From Betaproteobacteria bacterium (lineage in GTDB: Bacteria > Pseudomonadota > Gammaproteobacteria > Burkholderiales > CAIKXV01): a DNA stretch of 64,000 nt. The translations under genes were made by a program, and so were the position numbers. Under the pieces are notes generated by a model. The model made no database searches, was not told the DNA's origin, and saw nothing but the letters and a program-made list of their open reading frames with translations. Where the stretch lies: the NCBI GenBank assembly GCA_021298815.1, contig JAJTHE010000005.1, forward strand, positions 1-64,000. The letters run 5' to 3'. This document shows positions 26,701 to 34,758 of the stretch, in pieces. Positions within the stretch are counted from its first letter, which is position 1. The number at the start of each line of letters is the position of its first letter.

Positions 26701-26811
26701 CGCGCCCGCAGGCAGCGCCGGCAGCAGCACGCAGGCGCACAGCGCGAGCAGGGGAAGGATCCGGCGGACGGGCCGCCGGGCAGGGATCGCGGAACGGGAG
26801 AATTTTTCCAT
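23764..26811 (-). CDS. Secreted VIT/VWA domain protein with C-terminal TPR-like and DUF2135 regions
   Basis: 1015 aa. The signal peptide (LLALCACVLLPALPAGAPDAWAQ) exports it. Residues about 60-190 form a VIT domain (RIEMEFRNPNDRVLEGELQFPL, then NSYRLRVYPLPANGMRRVVLEIG), the type found in inter-alpha-trypsin inhibitor heavy chains. A VWA-like domain follows from about 295 with VAIVWDASGTGAKRD as a degenerate MIDAS and FSDGLGNFGPD. An Ala/Pro-rich linker (about 640-690) leads to helical repeats (VLPVLQKVLALSPDEPQSWRDLGLALAQAG) resembling TPRs, and then a DUF2135-like end (DADNTDIDLWVIDPNGE). Function unknown; similar proteins are guessed to bind surface proteins or metal ions. Confidence 0.88.
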   Translation of the reverse strand: MEKFSRSAIPARRPVRRILPLLALCACVLLPALPAGAPDAWAQLVTAPPSPPAIARPMPPRPRLVAAEARLPIEVVRVRVDAEVVGLAARTRIEMEFRNPNDRVLEGELQFPLRPGQSVTGFALDIDGELRPAVPVEKARGRQVFEDVIRTRVDPALLEVTEGNSYRLRVYPLPANGMRRVVLEIGETLARTEQRLDYQLPLQFGQAIGQLDVDLQFAGVDPRAVDARLGAQRIAATASGSDGARVALDRTSLRDPHLRVLLPAGGNRVHASTQASGSDVYFYAEVPLAATARARPAPAEVAIVWDASGTGAKRDHARELAVLDAYFRALGRVVVHLVQVRDVAAAPERFEVAGGDWRALRGVLEKAVYDGATNLGAIALPEGATLALLFSDGLGNFGPDPMPALRVPTYALMSSATADPVALRHAAENTGAALIDLQRMPVADAVRELRTQRTRVLAARAEGATDLVQAGIHPEDGRFAFAGRLLAPQATIELDVIAPDGSRSVRRVAVSADVPGARDGATGSAPRRPGLAMQRWAALRLAALLADGERNRGEIRRLGMRFSMPTPETSLIVLDSVADYARHGIEPPPSLRPAYERLVSRQREVDLAARSRHLDRIVARFGEEQAWWARVFPKDEPPKPVANLASPATGAAVGSARSAESARRLERPSPAAVAPSAARAPAAPAAVAADAAAGPAGNAAGAGAPAAIRLARWVPDAPYAKRLRAAPDDALYAIYLDERASYLSSTAFFLDVSDLLFERGQPALAQRVLSNLAEMDLGNRHVLRILAYRLLQARQVPLALPVLQKVLALSPDEPQSWRDLGLALAQAGQPQQAIDHLWQVVSRPWNNRFPDIELIALAELNAIVARSAAAGGPALDTRAVDARLLRNLPLDLRVVLSWDADNTDIDLWVIDPNGERAFYGRRLTFQGGRMSSDFTGGYGPEAFSLRDAKPGTYVVKAQFYGHNQQIVAPATTLMMRLSTGFGTPGQKDEDVVLRLNGRGQEVTVGTFVVGQPEPR

Positions 26812-26837
26812 GGTCCTGCCTGTAACGCAGCAGGACC
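26812..26837 (-). repeat. 8-bp hairpin in the 5' leader of the VIT/VWA gene
   Basis: GGTCCTGC at 26812-26819 pairs with GCAGGACC at 26830-26837, loop of 10 bases. It directly abuts the start codon at 26809-26811 and would hide the ribosome-binding area of the mRNA, so it could dampen translation. No other role is evident. Confidence 0.45.
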
Positions 26838-26893
26838 GGAAAAGGGGTTCCCCGACACGACCAGGCTTCGTCGAGGGCCCGGTGACGATCCCG

Positions 26894-27880
26894 TCAGTCG
26901 AGCCGGATGCCCGCCGCCTTCACCACCTTGCCGAACTTCGCCAGTTCGCGCTTCAGGTAGGCCCCGAGGTGGTTCGCGTCGCCGGGGGTCAGCTCCAGGC
27001 CGACGTTGTCGAAGCTCTTCTTCACGTCGGGCAGCCGCAACGCGGACAGCACCGCTTCGCCCAGCGTGTCGACGATCTCGCCCGGCGTGCCGGCCGGCGC
27101 CATGGCCGCGACCCAGATCACGACCTCCACCGTGGGGAAGCCGGATTCGATGGCGGTCGGGATGTCGGGCGCCGTCGGGAAGCGCTGCGCGCCGGTCACG
27201 GCCAGTGCGCGCAGCTTTCCGGCGCGCACGAAGCCGATGCCGCCGGGCAGGGAAGAGAACATCAGCTGGGTCTGGCCGGTCATCACGCTCAGCTGCGCGT
27301 TGCTGCTCTGGGGCACGTGGGTCATCGTCACGCCGGCGGCGGCGAGGAACATTTCCGCGCCGACATGCAGCGTGGAACCGTTGCCGGTCGACGCGAAGTT
27401 GAGCTCGCCAGGCCGGGCCCTCGCCAGCGCCTGCAGGTCCTTCAGCGACTTCACCGGCAGCGCGGGATGCACCACGGCCAGCAGCGGTGCCTGGCCGATC
27501 AGTGCGATCGGCGCGAAGTCGCGCAGCGTGTCGTAGGAGAGCTTCGCGTACAGGTTCGGGTTCAGCGCCAGCTCGGTGGACGAGCCCATCAGCAGGGTGT
27601 AGCCATCGGGCCGGGCCGCGGCAGCGAGCGCGGTGCCGATGGTGCCGCCCGCCCCGAGCCGGTTCTCGACCAGCACCTGCTGCCCCCAGCGCTCGGTGAA
27701 CTTCTGGCCGATCACGCGCGCGGCCACGTCCGACACGCCGCCGGCGGGGAACGGCACGATGAAGCGGATCGGGCGGTTGGGGAAGGGCTGGGCCTGCGCG
27801 CTGGCGAGACCACAGCCCAGGCCGAGCGAGAGGGCCAGCGCGAGGGCGGCATGCGAAGCGATCGGACGTCCGGCAGGCAT
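26894..27880 (-). CDS. Bug-family periplasmic solute receptor
   Basis: 328 aa. The start at ATG 27878-27880 gives a signal peptide ending ASAQAQ. Family marks: FPNRPIRFIVPFPAGGVSD, VENRLGAGGTIGTALAAAARPDGYTLLMGS, LNFASTGNGS, a segment THVPQSSNAQ where the usual HVPYKG is altered, and a C-terminal KFGKVVKAAGIRLD. Change of the PYKG motif may mean a different ligand pocket. Divergent from the ocd-hyuA-hyuB run beginning at 28010, which suggests it feeds that pathway or is co-regulated with it. Confidence 0.9.
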   Translation of the reverse strand: MPAGRPIASHAALALALSLGLGCGLASAQAQPFPNRPIRFIVPFPAGGVSDVAARVIGQKFTERWGQQVLVENRLGAGGTIGTALAAAARPDGYTLLMGSSTELALNPNLYAKLSYDTLRDFAPIALIGQAPLLAVVHPALPVKSLKDLQALARARPGELNFASTGNGSTLHVGAEMFLAAAGVTMTHVPQSSNAQLSVMTGQTQLMFSSLPGGIGFVRAGKLRALAVTGAQRFPTAPDIPTAIESGFPTVEVVIWVAAMAPAGTPGEIVDTLGEAVLSALRLPDVKKSFDNVGLELTPGDANHLGAYLKRELAKFGKVVKAAGIRLD

Positions 27881-28009
27881 GGCATTCGATTCCGGTGCGG
27901 GAGGGGCGTTTGCAGTATTTTGCACCCGGGTCGCGCAGTCAACAGCCCGCGTCGGCGGCCGCATCCGCAGTCCGCGCGCACGCAACCAGACAGAGAAGGG
28001 GAAGGCACC

Positions 28010-29008
28010 ATGCTGTTCCTGACCGAGCAGGACGTGATCGGCGCATTGTCGGGCGGCCAGCCCGCGCTCGAATCGGTGGAGCTGATCGAGGAGTTGATGC
28101 GGCAGCAATCGGCCGGCACCACGTTCCAGTTGAAGCGCTATACGATGACCCACCCGGACCATCCGGGCCACCTGTGGCACAACATCCGCATCCTGCCGGG
28201 CATGGTGCCGGGCATGGGTACCGCCGCGGTGCGCGTGTACTCGGGCTATCGCGGCACCAACCGGTCCGAGGTGATCTGCCTGTTCGACTGGGAGACGATG
28301 GAGATGGTGTCGATCATCTCCGACTACCACCTGCACGCGATCCGCACCGCCTCGCCCTACGGCGTGGCGGCGAAGCACCTGGCGCGCGAGGATGCGAGTT
28401 CGATCGGCATCATCGGCACCGGGCGGTACGCCCGCGCGATGACCGCCGCCACGTGCGCGGTGCGTCCGATCCGAAAGGTGAAGGTCTACAGCCGTGACCC
28501 GCGCAACGTGCGCAGCTTCTGCGACGTGATGCAGCAGGAACTCGGCATCGAGGTCGAGCCCGCAGCATCGGGGCGCGAAGCTGTGCGCGGCACCGACGTG
28601 ATGATCACCGCCACGTCCGGCAATGTCGTCGTGTTCGAATCGGGATGGCTGGAGCCCGGTGCGCTGCTGATGTCTCTCGCCCCGGGGGAGTTCGATCCCG
28701 AGACCATCCTGCGCTCGCGCGTATTCCTGTCGAACCCCGAGCAGGTGCTGGGCGACGACCCGCCGCGCAAGCCGTTCTCGACCGTGCTGGCGGACGGGCG
28801 CTTCAGTCCCGGGGACGTCTGCGCCGAGTTCTGCGACGTGGTCGCCGGAAAGAAGCCGGGTCGCAACGGCCCGGACGACATCATCCTCTACGAGTCGCCC
28901 GGGATGGGCATCCTCGATGCCGCGATCGGCCGCTGGGTCCTCGGCCGGGCGAAGCAGAAGGGGCTGGGCACCGAACTGCCGTTCGGCGAAGCGCTCGGCG
29001 GGCACTGA
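28010..29008 (+). CDS. Ornithine cyclodeaminase / mu-crystallin family protein
   Basis: 332 aa. NAD(P)-binding enzyme of the ornithine cyclodeaminase, alanine dehydrogenase (archaeal) and imine reductase group. The substrate lysine lies in FQLKRYTM near residue 44. The Rossmann motif is IGIIGTGRYARAMTAAT near 138, followed by KVYSRDPRNVRSFC. An acidic turn EFCDVVAGKKPGR is near the end. AAGGGGAAGG lies before the ATG. First gene of a run with hyuA, hyuB, amidase and esterase. A role on a cyclic imino acid or ketimine made by ring-opening enzymes is plausible, but the substrate is unknown. Confidence 0.85.
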   Translation: MLFLTEQDVIGALSGGQPALESVELIEELMRQQSAGTTFQLKRYTMTHPDHPGHLWHNIRILPGMVPGMGTAAVRVYSGYRGTNRSEVICLFDWETMEMVSIISDYHLHAIRTASPYGVAAKHLAREDASSIGIIGTGRYARAMTAATCAVRPIRKVKVYSRDPRNVRSFCDVMQQELGIEVEPAASGREAVRGTDVMITATSGNVVVFESGWLEPGALLMSLAPGEFDPETILRSRVFLSNPEQVLGDDPPRKPFSTVLADGRFSPGDVCAEFCDVVAGKKPGRNGPDDIILYESPGMGILDAAIGRWVLGRAKQKGLGTELPFGEALGGH

Positions 29009-29072
29009 CCCGGTCCCGCCGGTGGCATCATCGGGGCTGTCCGACCACGCCCTGTCGCCCCGGGATGCCCGC

Positions 29073-31166
29073 ATGACCCAGACCCGTCCGCCGCTGCCCC
29101 GCCACGAAGTCGGTGTAGACATCGGCGGCACCTTCACCGACGTCGTCTGCCGCAGCGACACCGGCGAGGTGAGGCTGGTGAAGATCCCGACTACCCGCGC
29201 CAACCCGAGCGCCGGGGTGCTGCATGCCGTGCAGCACATGGCCCGGGAATGGAACGTGCCGCCGGCCTCGATCGCACGGTTCGTGCACGGCACGACGGTG
29301 GCGACCAATGCCGTGCTCGAGCGCAAGGGCGCCACGATCGGGATCATCACCACCCTGGGCTTCCGCGACACCCTGGAGATCGGCCGCCAGAACCGGCACG
29401 CGGTGTACAGCGTACTGCTCGAGCCGGAGACGCCGGTGTTCCTCGCGCCCGGGGCGCTGCGGCGGGAAGTCGCCGGGCGTATCTCGGCCGATGGCACCGA
29501 GCTCACCGCGCTCGACGAGGACGCGGTGCGGCGCGAGGTCGATGCGCTGGTGGCCGCCGGCGTGCGTGCGATCGCGGTGTGCTTCCTGTTCTCCTACCTG
29601 AACCCGTCGCACGAGCTGCGCGCGGCGGAGATCATCCGCGCCGCGCATCCGTCGCTGATGGTCTCGCTGTCCTGCGAGGTCGATCCGGCGTTCCGCGAGT
29701 ACGAGCGCACCTGCATCACCGCGTTCGACGCCTACCTGAAGCCGGTGATCGACCGCTACCTCGAGGACATGGAGCGCGACCTCGAGTCCAGTGGCGTGGG
29801 CTCGAAGCTGCAGATCATGCAGTCGCGCGGCGGCGTGGCCTCCTCGCGCATCGCGCGCCGGCGGCCGGTGCGGTTGTTCCTGTCCGGTCCGGCCGCCGGC
29901 GTGATCGGCGGCAGCATGGCCGGCTCGGCCGCAGGGTTCGACGACGTGATCACCATCGACATCGGCGGCACCAGTGCCGACATCGCGCTGGTCAGCGGCG
30001 GACGGCCGATGATCGCTGCCGAAGGCATGCTCGACGGCTATGCGGTACGGGTGCCGATGGTCGACGTGAATGCGATCGGTGCCGGCGGTGGCAGCATCGC
30101 CTGGATCGACGGTGCGAAATCGCTGCGTGTCGGTCCGGCCTCGGCCGGTTCCGAACCCGGGCCGGCCTGCTATGCGCGCGGCGGCGAACAGCCGACCGTC
30201 ACCGATGCATCGATCGTGCTCGGCTACCTGGATCCGTCCTATTTCGCCGGGGGGTCCTTCGAGCTGCAGCCTGAACTGTCCCGGCAGGCCATCGAGCGCA
30301 GGATTGCGATCCCGCTCGGCCTGACCGTCGAGCAGGCCGCGCTGGGCATCCATCGCGTGGTCAACGCGAACATGGCCGAGGGCATACGGTTCGTGTCGGT
30401 CAAGCGCGGCATCGACCCGCGCCGCTTCGGGCTGGTGCCGCTGGGCGGCGGCGGACCGGTGCATGCCACCGCGCTCGCACGCGACCTGGGCATGCAGAAG
30501 GTGATCGTGCCGCTGCATCCGGGCGTGCTGTCCGCGTCCGGGCTGCTTGCCGCGCCTGTCGAGCACGAGGCCGCGGTCGCCTTCCATTCGAACCTGGAGC
30601 AGGCGACAACCGAAGATCTGGCGCGCGCGTTCGCGGCCCTCGACCGGCAGTGCGCCGCGCTGATGCAGGTGGAGAACATCGATCCGGCCCGGGTCGAGGT
30701 GCGCTACTTCGCCGATGTCTGCTACGTCGGGCAGTCGCACCATATCGAGGTGCCGGTGTCGATGCAGCACGCCGCAGGCGAACCCGCCGACGTGATCGCC
30801 CGCGTCCGTGCCGGCTTCCATGAAGCGCATGACCGCATCTACGGCCACAGCGCCGGCGGCCCGATGACCTTCGTCAACCTGCGCGCGGTGCACCAGGCGC
30901 GCGTGACCGACGACCGGCCGCTCGAGGGCACCTACCGTCCGGAGGCCGGCGACGCCCTGAAGGGCCGGCGACCGATCATGACCGAACGCTCGGGCGGCTT
31001 CGTGCAGGCCGACGTGTACGAGCGTAGCCGGATCGTGCCCGGCACGTCGATCGCCGGGCCGGCGATCATCGAACAGGCAGACACCACCACGGTGATCGAG
31101 CCCGGCTGGACCGCCCAGGTCGACGTCGGTGGCAACCTCGTGATGACGCAGGGAGAACCGGCATGA
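29073..31166 (+). CDS. hyuA: Hydantoinase/oxoprolinase family subunit A
   Basis: 697 aa. ATP-dependent ring-opening or carboxylating subunit of the HyuA / 5-oxoprolinase / acetone carboxylase group. An N-terminal ATPase fold gives VGVDIGGTFTDVVCR near residue 14 and FVHGTTVATNAVLERKG; the second phosphate motif is ITIDIGGTSADIALVSG near 292, and GAGGGSIAWID follows. Length is normal for the family. Start at ATG 29073, 64 bases after the cyclodeaminase stop; the ribosome site is weak. It overlaps hyuB by 4 bases. The pair works as a complex; the substrate may be hydantoin, a 5-oxoproline-like lactam or a ketone. Confidence 0.9.
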   Translation: MTQTRPPLPRHEVGVDIGGTFTDVVCRSDTGEVRLVKIPTTRANPSAGVLHAVQHMAREWNVPPASIARFVHGTTVATNAVLERKGATIGIITTLGFRDTLEIGRQNRHAVYSVLLEPETPVFLAPGALRREVAGRISADGTELTALDEDAVRREVDALVAAGVRAIAVCFLFSYLNPSHELRAAEIIRAAHPSLMVSLSCEVDPAFREYERTCITAFDAYLKPVIDRYLEDMERDLESSGVGSKLQIMQSRGGVASSRIARRRPVRLFLSGPAAGVIGGSMAGSAAGFDDVITIDIGGTSADIALVSGGRPMIAAEGMLDGYAVRVPMVDVNAIGAGGGSIAWIDGAKSLRVGPASAGSEPGPACYARGGEQPTVTDASIVLGYLDPSYFAGGSFELQPELSRQAIERRIAIPLGLTVEQAALGIHRVVNANMAEGIRFVSVKRGIDPRRFGLVPLGGGGPVHATALARDLGMQKVIVPLHPGVLSASGLLAAPVEHEAAVAFHSNLEQATTEDLARAFAALDRQCAALMQVENIDPARVEVRYFADVCYVGQSHHIEVPVSMQHAAGEPADVIARVRAGFHEAHDRIYGHSAGGPMTFVNLRAVHQARVTDDRPLEGTYRPEAGDALKGRRPIMTERSGGFVQADVYERSRIVPGTSIAGPAIIEQADTTTVIEPGWTAQVDVGGNLVMTQGEPA

Positions 31167-32842
31167 ACCGGGAACAGCGGGCAGCGGTGGTCGACCCGAT
31201 CACCACCGAGGTGATCCGCAACAAGCTCGAGGGCATCGCCAACGAGATGGAGCTCACGCTGCTGAAGAGCTCCTTCTCGCCGATCGTGAAGGAGGGCCTG
31301 GACACCTCGGCCAGCCTGTTCACGGTCAAGGCCGAGACCCTGGCCCAGGCCTGCGCGATCCCGGTGCACCTGGCCACGCTGATCCCGACCATCCGCAGCA
31401 TGATCGCGCGCTTCCCGCTCGACACGATGAAGGAAGGCGACGCCTTCATCCTGAACGATCCCTACTGCGGCGGCACCCACCTGCCGGACATCGCGATCAT
31501 GACGCCGGTGTTCCACCGCGGCCGGATCATCGCGCTGTCGGCCAGCATGACCCATCATGGCGACGTCGGTGGTCATTCCCCGGGCTCGCTGCCGCCGAAC
31601 TCCACCGAGATCTACCAGGAAGGGCTGCGCATCCCGCCGCTGAAGTTCCGCGAGGCCGGCGAATACAACGAGACCATGGTCGCGCTGCTGCGCCAGAACT
31701 CGCGCCTGCCCGACACGCTGATGGGCGACCTCAACGCACAGCTGGCCGCCTGCAACGTCGGCGCACGCCGGCTGCAGGAGCTGGCCGACGTGCACGGTGC
31801 AGACCTGCTGATGGCGATCTTCGACGAGCTGCTCGACCGCTCCGAGATCATGACGCGCGAGGCGCTGTGCCGGATACCCGAGGGCACCTACCGCTATGTC
31901 GACGAGATGGACAACGACGGCATCGAACTCGACCGCCGGATCCGGGTCGAGGTCGCGGTGACGGTGAAGGACGGCACCATCCACTTCGACCTCGCCGGCA
32001 CCAGCCCGCAGGTGCGCGGGCCGATGAACTGCGTGCCGTCCGGTTCCCAGGCGGCTGCGTACTATGCGGTGCGCGTGCTGACCGACCCGACCATCCCGAC
32101 CAACGGCGGCTGCTTCCGGCCGGTCACGCTCAACCTGCCCAGGGGTTCGCTCGCCAACCCGATCGAACCGGCCCCGGTCAACGCCCGCACCTCGACCATC
32201 AAGCGTATCGCGACCTCGATGGTCAGTGCGCTGGCGAAGGTACTGCCCGACCGTGTCGGCGCACCGGCTGCCGGCACGCTGCTGGTCGTGGCCTTCGGCG
32301 GCAACCATGCAGATGGCCGGCGCTACATCGTCGGCGAACTGATCGCCGGGGGCAGCGGCGCGGCGAGCGGACTCGATGGCGTGGACGTGGTCGACACCGA
32401 CGCCAGCAACTGCATGAACCTGCCGGCCGAGGCGATGGAGATGGAAGCCCCGATCCGCCTGCACCGGGTGGCACTGCGCCGCGATTCCGGCGGCGCCGGG
32501 GAATTCCGCGGCGGCCTGGGCGTAGTGCGCGAGTACGAGATCCTCGCCGATGGCGTCACCTTCACCCATCGCGGCGAGCGGCATTACAGCGCCGCGCACG
32601 GCCTCGCCGGCGGGCAGCCCGGCGCGTCGGCGCGCTCGGTGATCCGGCGCGCCGATGGCAGCGAGCAGGTGATCCCGTCGAAGGCGCTGACCGTGCTCAA
32701 CCGCGGGGACCGGGTGGTCGTCGAGACGCCGGGCGGTGGCGGCTACGGAGACCCGCGGCGGCGTGCGGCGGTGGCCGAGGACATCGCCAACGGCAAGGTG
32801 AGCGCATCGGCCGCGCGCGCAGCGTATGGCCATGCCGGCTGA
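31163..32842 (+). CDS. hyuB: Hydantoinase/oxoprolinase family subunit B
   Basis: 559 aa. Partner of hyuA. The start matches the family: DPITTEVIRNKLEGIANEMELTLLKSSFSPIVKEG. It is followed by NDPYCGGTHLPDIAIMTPVF and MTHHGDVGGHSPGSLP with conserved Asp and His residues thought to bind metal, and ends with ETPGGGGYGDPRRR. GGGAGAAC precedes the ATG, which overlaps the hyuA stop (ATGA). Intact and of normal length. It probably forms a heteromer with HyuA that hydrolyses or carboxylates a ring compound. Confidence 0.92.
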   Translation: MNREQRAAVVDPITTEVIRNKLEGIANEMELTLLKSSFSPIVKEGLDTSASLFTVKAETLAQACAIPVHLATLIPTIRSMIARFPLDTMKEGDAFILNDPYCGGTHLPDIAIMTPVFHRGRIIALSASMTHHGDVGGHSPGSLPPNSTEIYQEGLRIPPLKFREAGEYNETMVALLRQNSRLPDTLMGDLNAQLAACNVGARRLQELADVHGADLLMAIFDELLDRSEIMTREALCRIPEGTYRYVDEMDNDGIELDRRIRVEVAVTVKDGTIHFDLAGTSPQVRGPMNCVPSGSQAAAYYAVRVLTDPTIPTNGGCFRPVTLNLPRGSLANPIEPAPVNARTSTIKRIATSMVSALAKVLPDRVGAPAAGTLLVVAFGGNHADGRRYIVGELIAGGSGAASGLDGVDVVDTDASNCMNLPAEAMEMEAPIRLHRVALRRDSGGAGEFRGGLGVVREYEILADGVTFTHRGERHYSAAHGLAGGQPGASARSVIRRADGSEQVIPSKALTVLNRGDRVVVETPGGGGYGDPRRRAAVAEDIANGKVSASAARAAYGHAG

Positions 32843-32866
32843 GCAGCCGCGCTCGCCACCGGCGAG

Positions 32867-32989
32867 GCGATCGACGCGGGAACGATGGCCACTTGCAGCT
32901 TCGGGCCGATCCCGCTGCGTGCACTGCGCATCCCGGGCATGAAGGCAGTGGCCGGGTACTGCCGCATGCTCGACGCCCTCAAGGTCTGA
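32867..32989 (+). pseudogene. Short C-terminal remnant of an unidentified gene
   Basis: A frame reading ALATGEAIDAGTMATCSF and ending AGYCRMLDALKV with a stop at 32987-32989. The amino-acid usage looks like true coding sequence rather than shadow frames. No ribosome site or plausible full protein is present, so it looks like the tail of a deleted gene between hyuB and the amidase. I do not recognise the family. Confidence 0.25.
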
Positions 32990-33024
32990 CCGCTGCACCT
33001 ACGCCCACTTGAAAGGGACCTGCA

Positions 33025-34758
33025 ATGACACGAGCCACGGGCACGAGCTTGCCGCCTTCGCTGATCGCCGACGAGGCCGCGCTGCTGCAGTACCTTCCGG
33101 CGCGGGCACCGGGACGCGATGCCGAGATCGCGGCCGAAGTAGCACGCCTGAACGAGGCGGTGTACGCGGCTGCGTCTGCCTTCACCTTAGACGACCAGCC
33201 CAGCGACTACCTTGCGAAGCTGGTGGAACTGCGCGAGCCGGCGCTGCGCAGCGCGGACCCGGCTACGCCGCCGGCGACGACTGCAACTGCAACCGCAACG
33301 GCAGCCGCGCCGGGCGCGACTACCGCCGACGACGCGCTGTGCGCGTGGACGCTGGTCGAAGCCGGGTCGGCACTGCGCGAAGGCAGGGTGACGTCGGTCG
33401 AACTGACGCGCGCCTGCCTCGCCCGGGCGGCCGCGGTGAATCCGTCGCTCAACTGCTTCCTGCGCCTGGAGGCGGAAGAGGCACTGGCCGCCGCGCGCGA
33501 GGCCGATGCCGAGATCGCGGCCGGCCGCTGGCGCGGCCCGCTGCACGGGGTGCCACTCGCGCACAAGGACATGTTCTACCGCAGCGGCAAGCCGTGCACC
33601 GGGGGCTCGCTGATCCGCCGCGACTTCATCGCCGGCTACGATTCCGCGGTCGCGAAGCGCATGCAGGCTGCCGGTGCGATCTGGATCGGCAGCCTGAACA
33701 TGTCCGAGTTCGCCGCCAACCCGGCGGGGCACAACGTGCACTACGGCCACTGCCGCAACCCGTGGGACCGCGACAGCATCACCGGGGGCTCGTCCAGCGG
33801 TTCGGCGGCATCGGTCGCCGCGCGCGCCTGCTTCGGATCGGTCGGCTCCGATACCGGTGGCTCGGTACGATTGCCGGCCGGGCTCTGCGGCGTGGTCGGG
33901 CTGAAGCCCACCTACGGCCGGGTGAGCCGGCACGGCGCGCTGCCGCGGGTCTGGTCGCTGGACACGGTCGGACCGCTCACCCGGACGGTCGAGGACAACG
34001 CCGCGATGATGTCGGTGCTCGCCGGGCGCGACCCGCTCGATCCGACCACGGCCGACCTGCCGGTGCCGGACTACCTCGCGCTGCTCGGCGGCGGCATCCG
34101 CGGGCTGCGCCTCGGGCTGCCGAAGGCGTTCTATCTCGAGGGGCTGGACCCATCGGTGCGTACGCGCCTCGACGCAGCGCTGGCCGTGCTGCGCGGCCTG
34201 GGCGCGACGACGGTCGAGGTCGACCTGCCCGACCAGCAGCACCTGTTCACGATCAGCGACGCGGTGGCCAAGGTCGAGGCCGCGACCATGCACGGCCGCT
34301 GGATGCGCGAGCGTCCGGCCGACTACTCGCTGTTCATGCGCAGCCGCATCGAGTCCGGCTTCCATGTGCCGGGCACGCGCTACCTCGAAGGCCTGGCGCT
34401 GCGCGGCCGACTGCTGCAGCAGTTCGTCGCGGCGGCATTCACCGATGCCGACCTGCTGTTCATGCCGGTGCTGCCGATCCAGGTGCCGAAGATCGCGGCG
34501 ACCGAGGTCGGCTCGCCGGCCGACGTGCAGCGGGTGATCGTGCAGCTCACCTGCTGCACCCGCAACATGAACTTTCTCGGCCTGCCCGGCCTCGCGGTGC
34601 CCTGCGGCTTCACCGAAAACGGCATGCCTGCCTCCTTCCAGCTGGTCGGCCGCCCGTTCTCCGAGGCGACCCTGCTGCGTGCAGGCCATTCCTACCAGCA
34701 GCGGACTGCCTGGCACCGGCAGGAGCCCCGGCTGGACACGTCGATCGGGACGGCATGA
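33025..34758 (+). CDS. Amidase-signature enzyme with N-terminal helical extension
   Basis: 577 aa. Amidase of the Ser-cisSer-Lys type. The catalytic Lys is in GVPLAHKDMF near residue 178, the glycine/serine-rich stretch is ITGGSSSGSAASVAARAC, and the cis-Ser and nucleophile lie in GSDTGGSVRLPAGL. The first 100 residues add a helical domain (LQYLPARAPGRDAEIAAEVARLNEAVYAAASAF, then YLAKLVELREPAL) followed by an Ala/Thr linker; this resembles small AtzG-like (DUF4089) partner proteins that bind amidases, so a natural fusion is possible. AAGGGA precedes ATG 33025. Coupled by 4 bases to the esterase gene. Substrate unknown: an amide or carbamoyl intermediate would fit the cluster. Confidence 0.88.
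   Translation: MTRATGTSLPPSLIADEAALLQYLPARAPGRDAEIAAEVARLNEAVYAAASAFTLDDQPSDYLAKLVELREPALRSADPATPPATTATATATAAAPGATTADDALCAWTLVEAGSALREGRVTSVELTRACLARAAAVNPSLNCFLRLEAEEALAAAREADAEIAAGRWRGPLHGVPLAHKDMFYRSGKPCTGGSLIRRDFIAGYDSAVAKRMQAAGAIWIGSLNMSEFAANPAGHNVHYGHCRNPWDRDSITGGSSSGSAASVAARACFGSVGSDTGGSVRLPAGLCGVVGLKPTYGRVSRHGALPRVWSLDTVGPLTRTVEDNAAMMSVLAGRDPLDPTTADLPVPDYLALLGGGIRGLRLGLPKAFYLEGLDPSVRTRLDAALAVLRGLGATTVEVDLPDQQHLFTISDAVAKVEAATMHGRWMRERPADYSLFMRSRIESGFHVPGTRYLEGLALRGRLLQQFVAAAFTDADLLFMPVLPIQVPKIAATEVGSPADVQRVIVQLTCCTRNMNFLGLPGLAVPCGFTENGMPASFQLVGRPFSEATLLRAGHSYQQRTAWHRQEPRLDTSIGTA

Noticed and set aside
23615-26740. Long minus-strand frame in another register over the VIT/VWA gene
   Set aside because: The frame at 23764-26811 has a signal peptide and recognisable domains; this one is an Arg/Ala/Gly-rich shadow.
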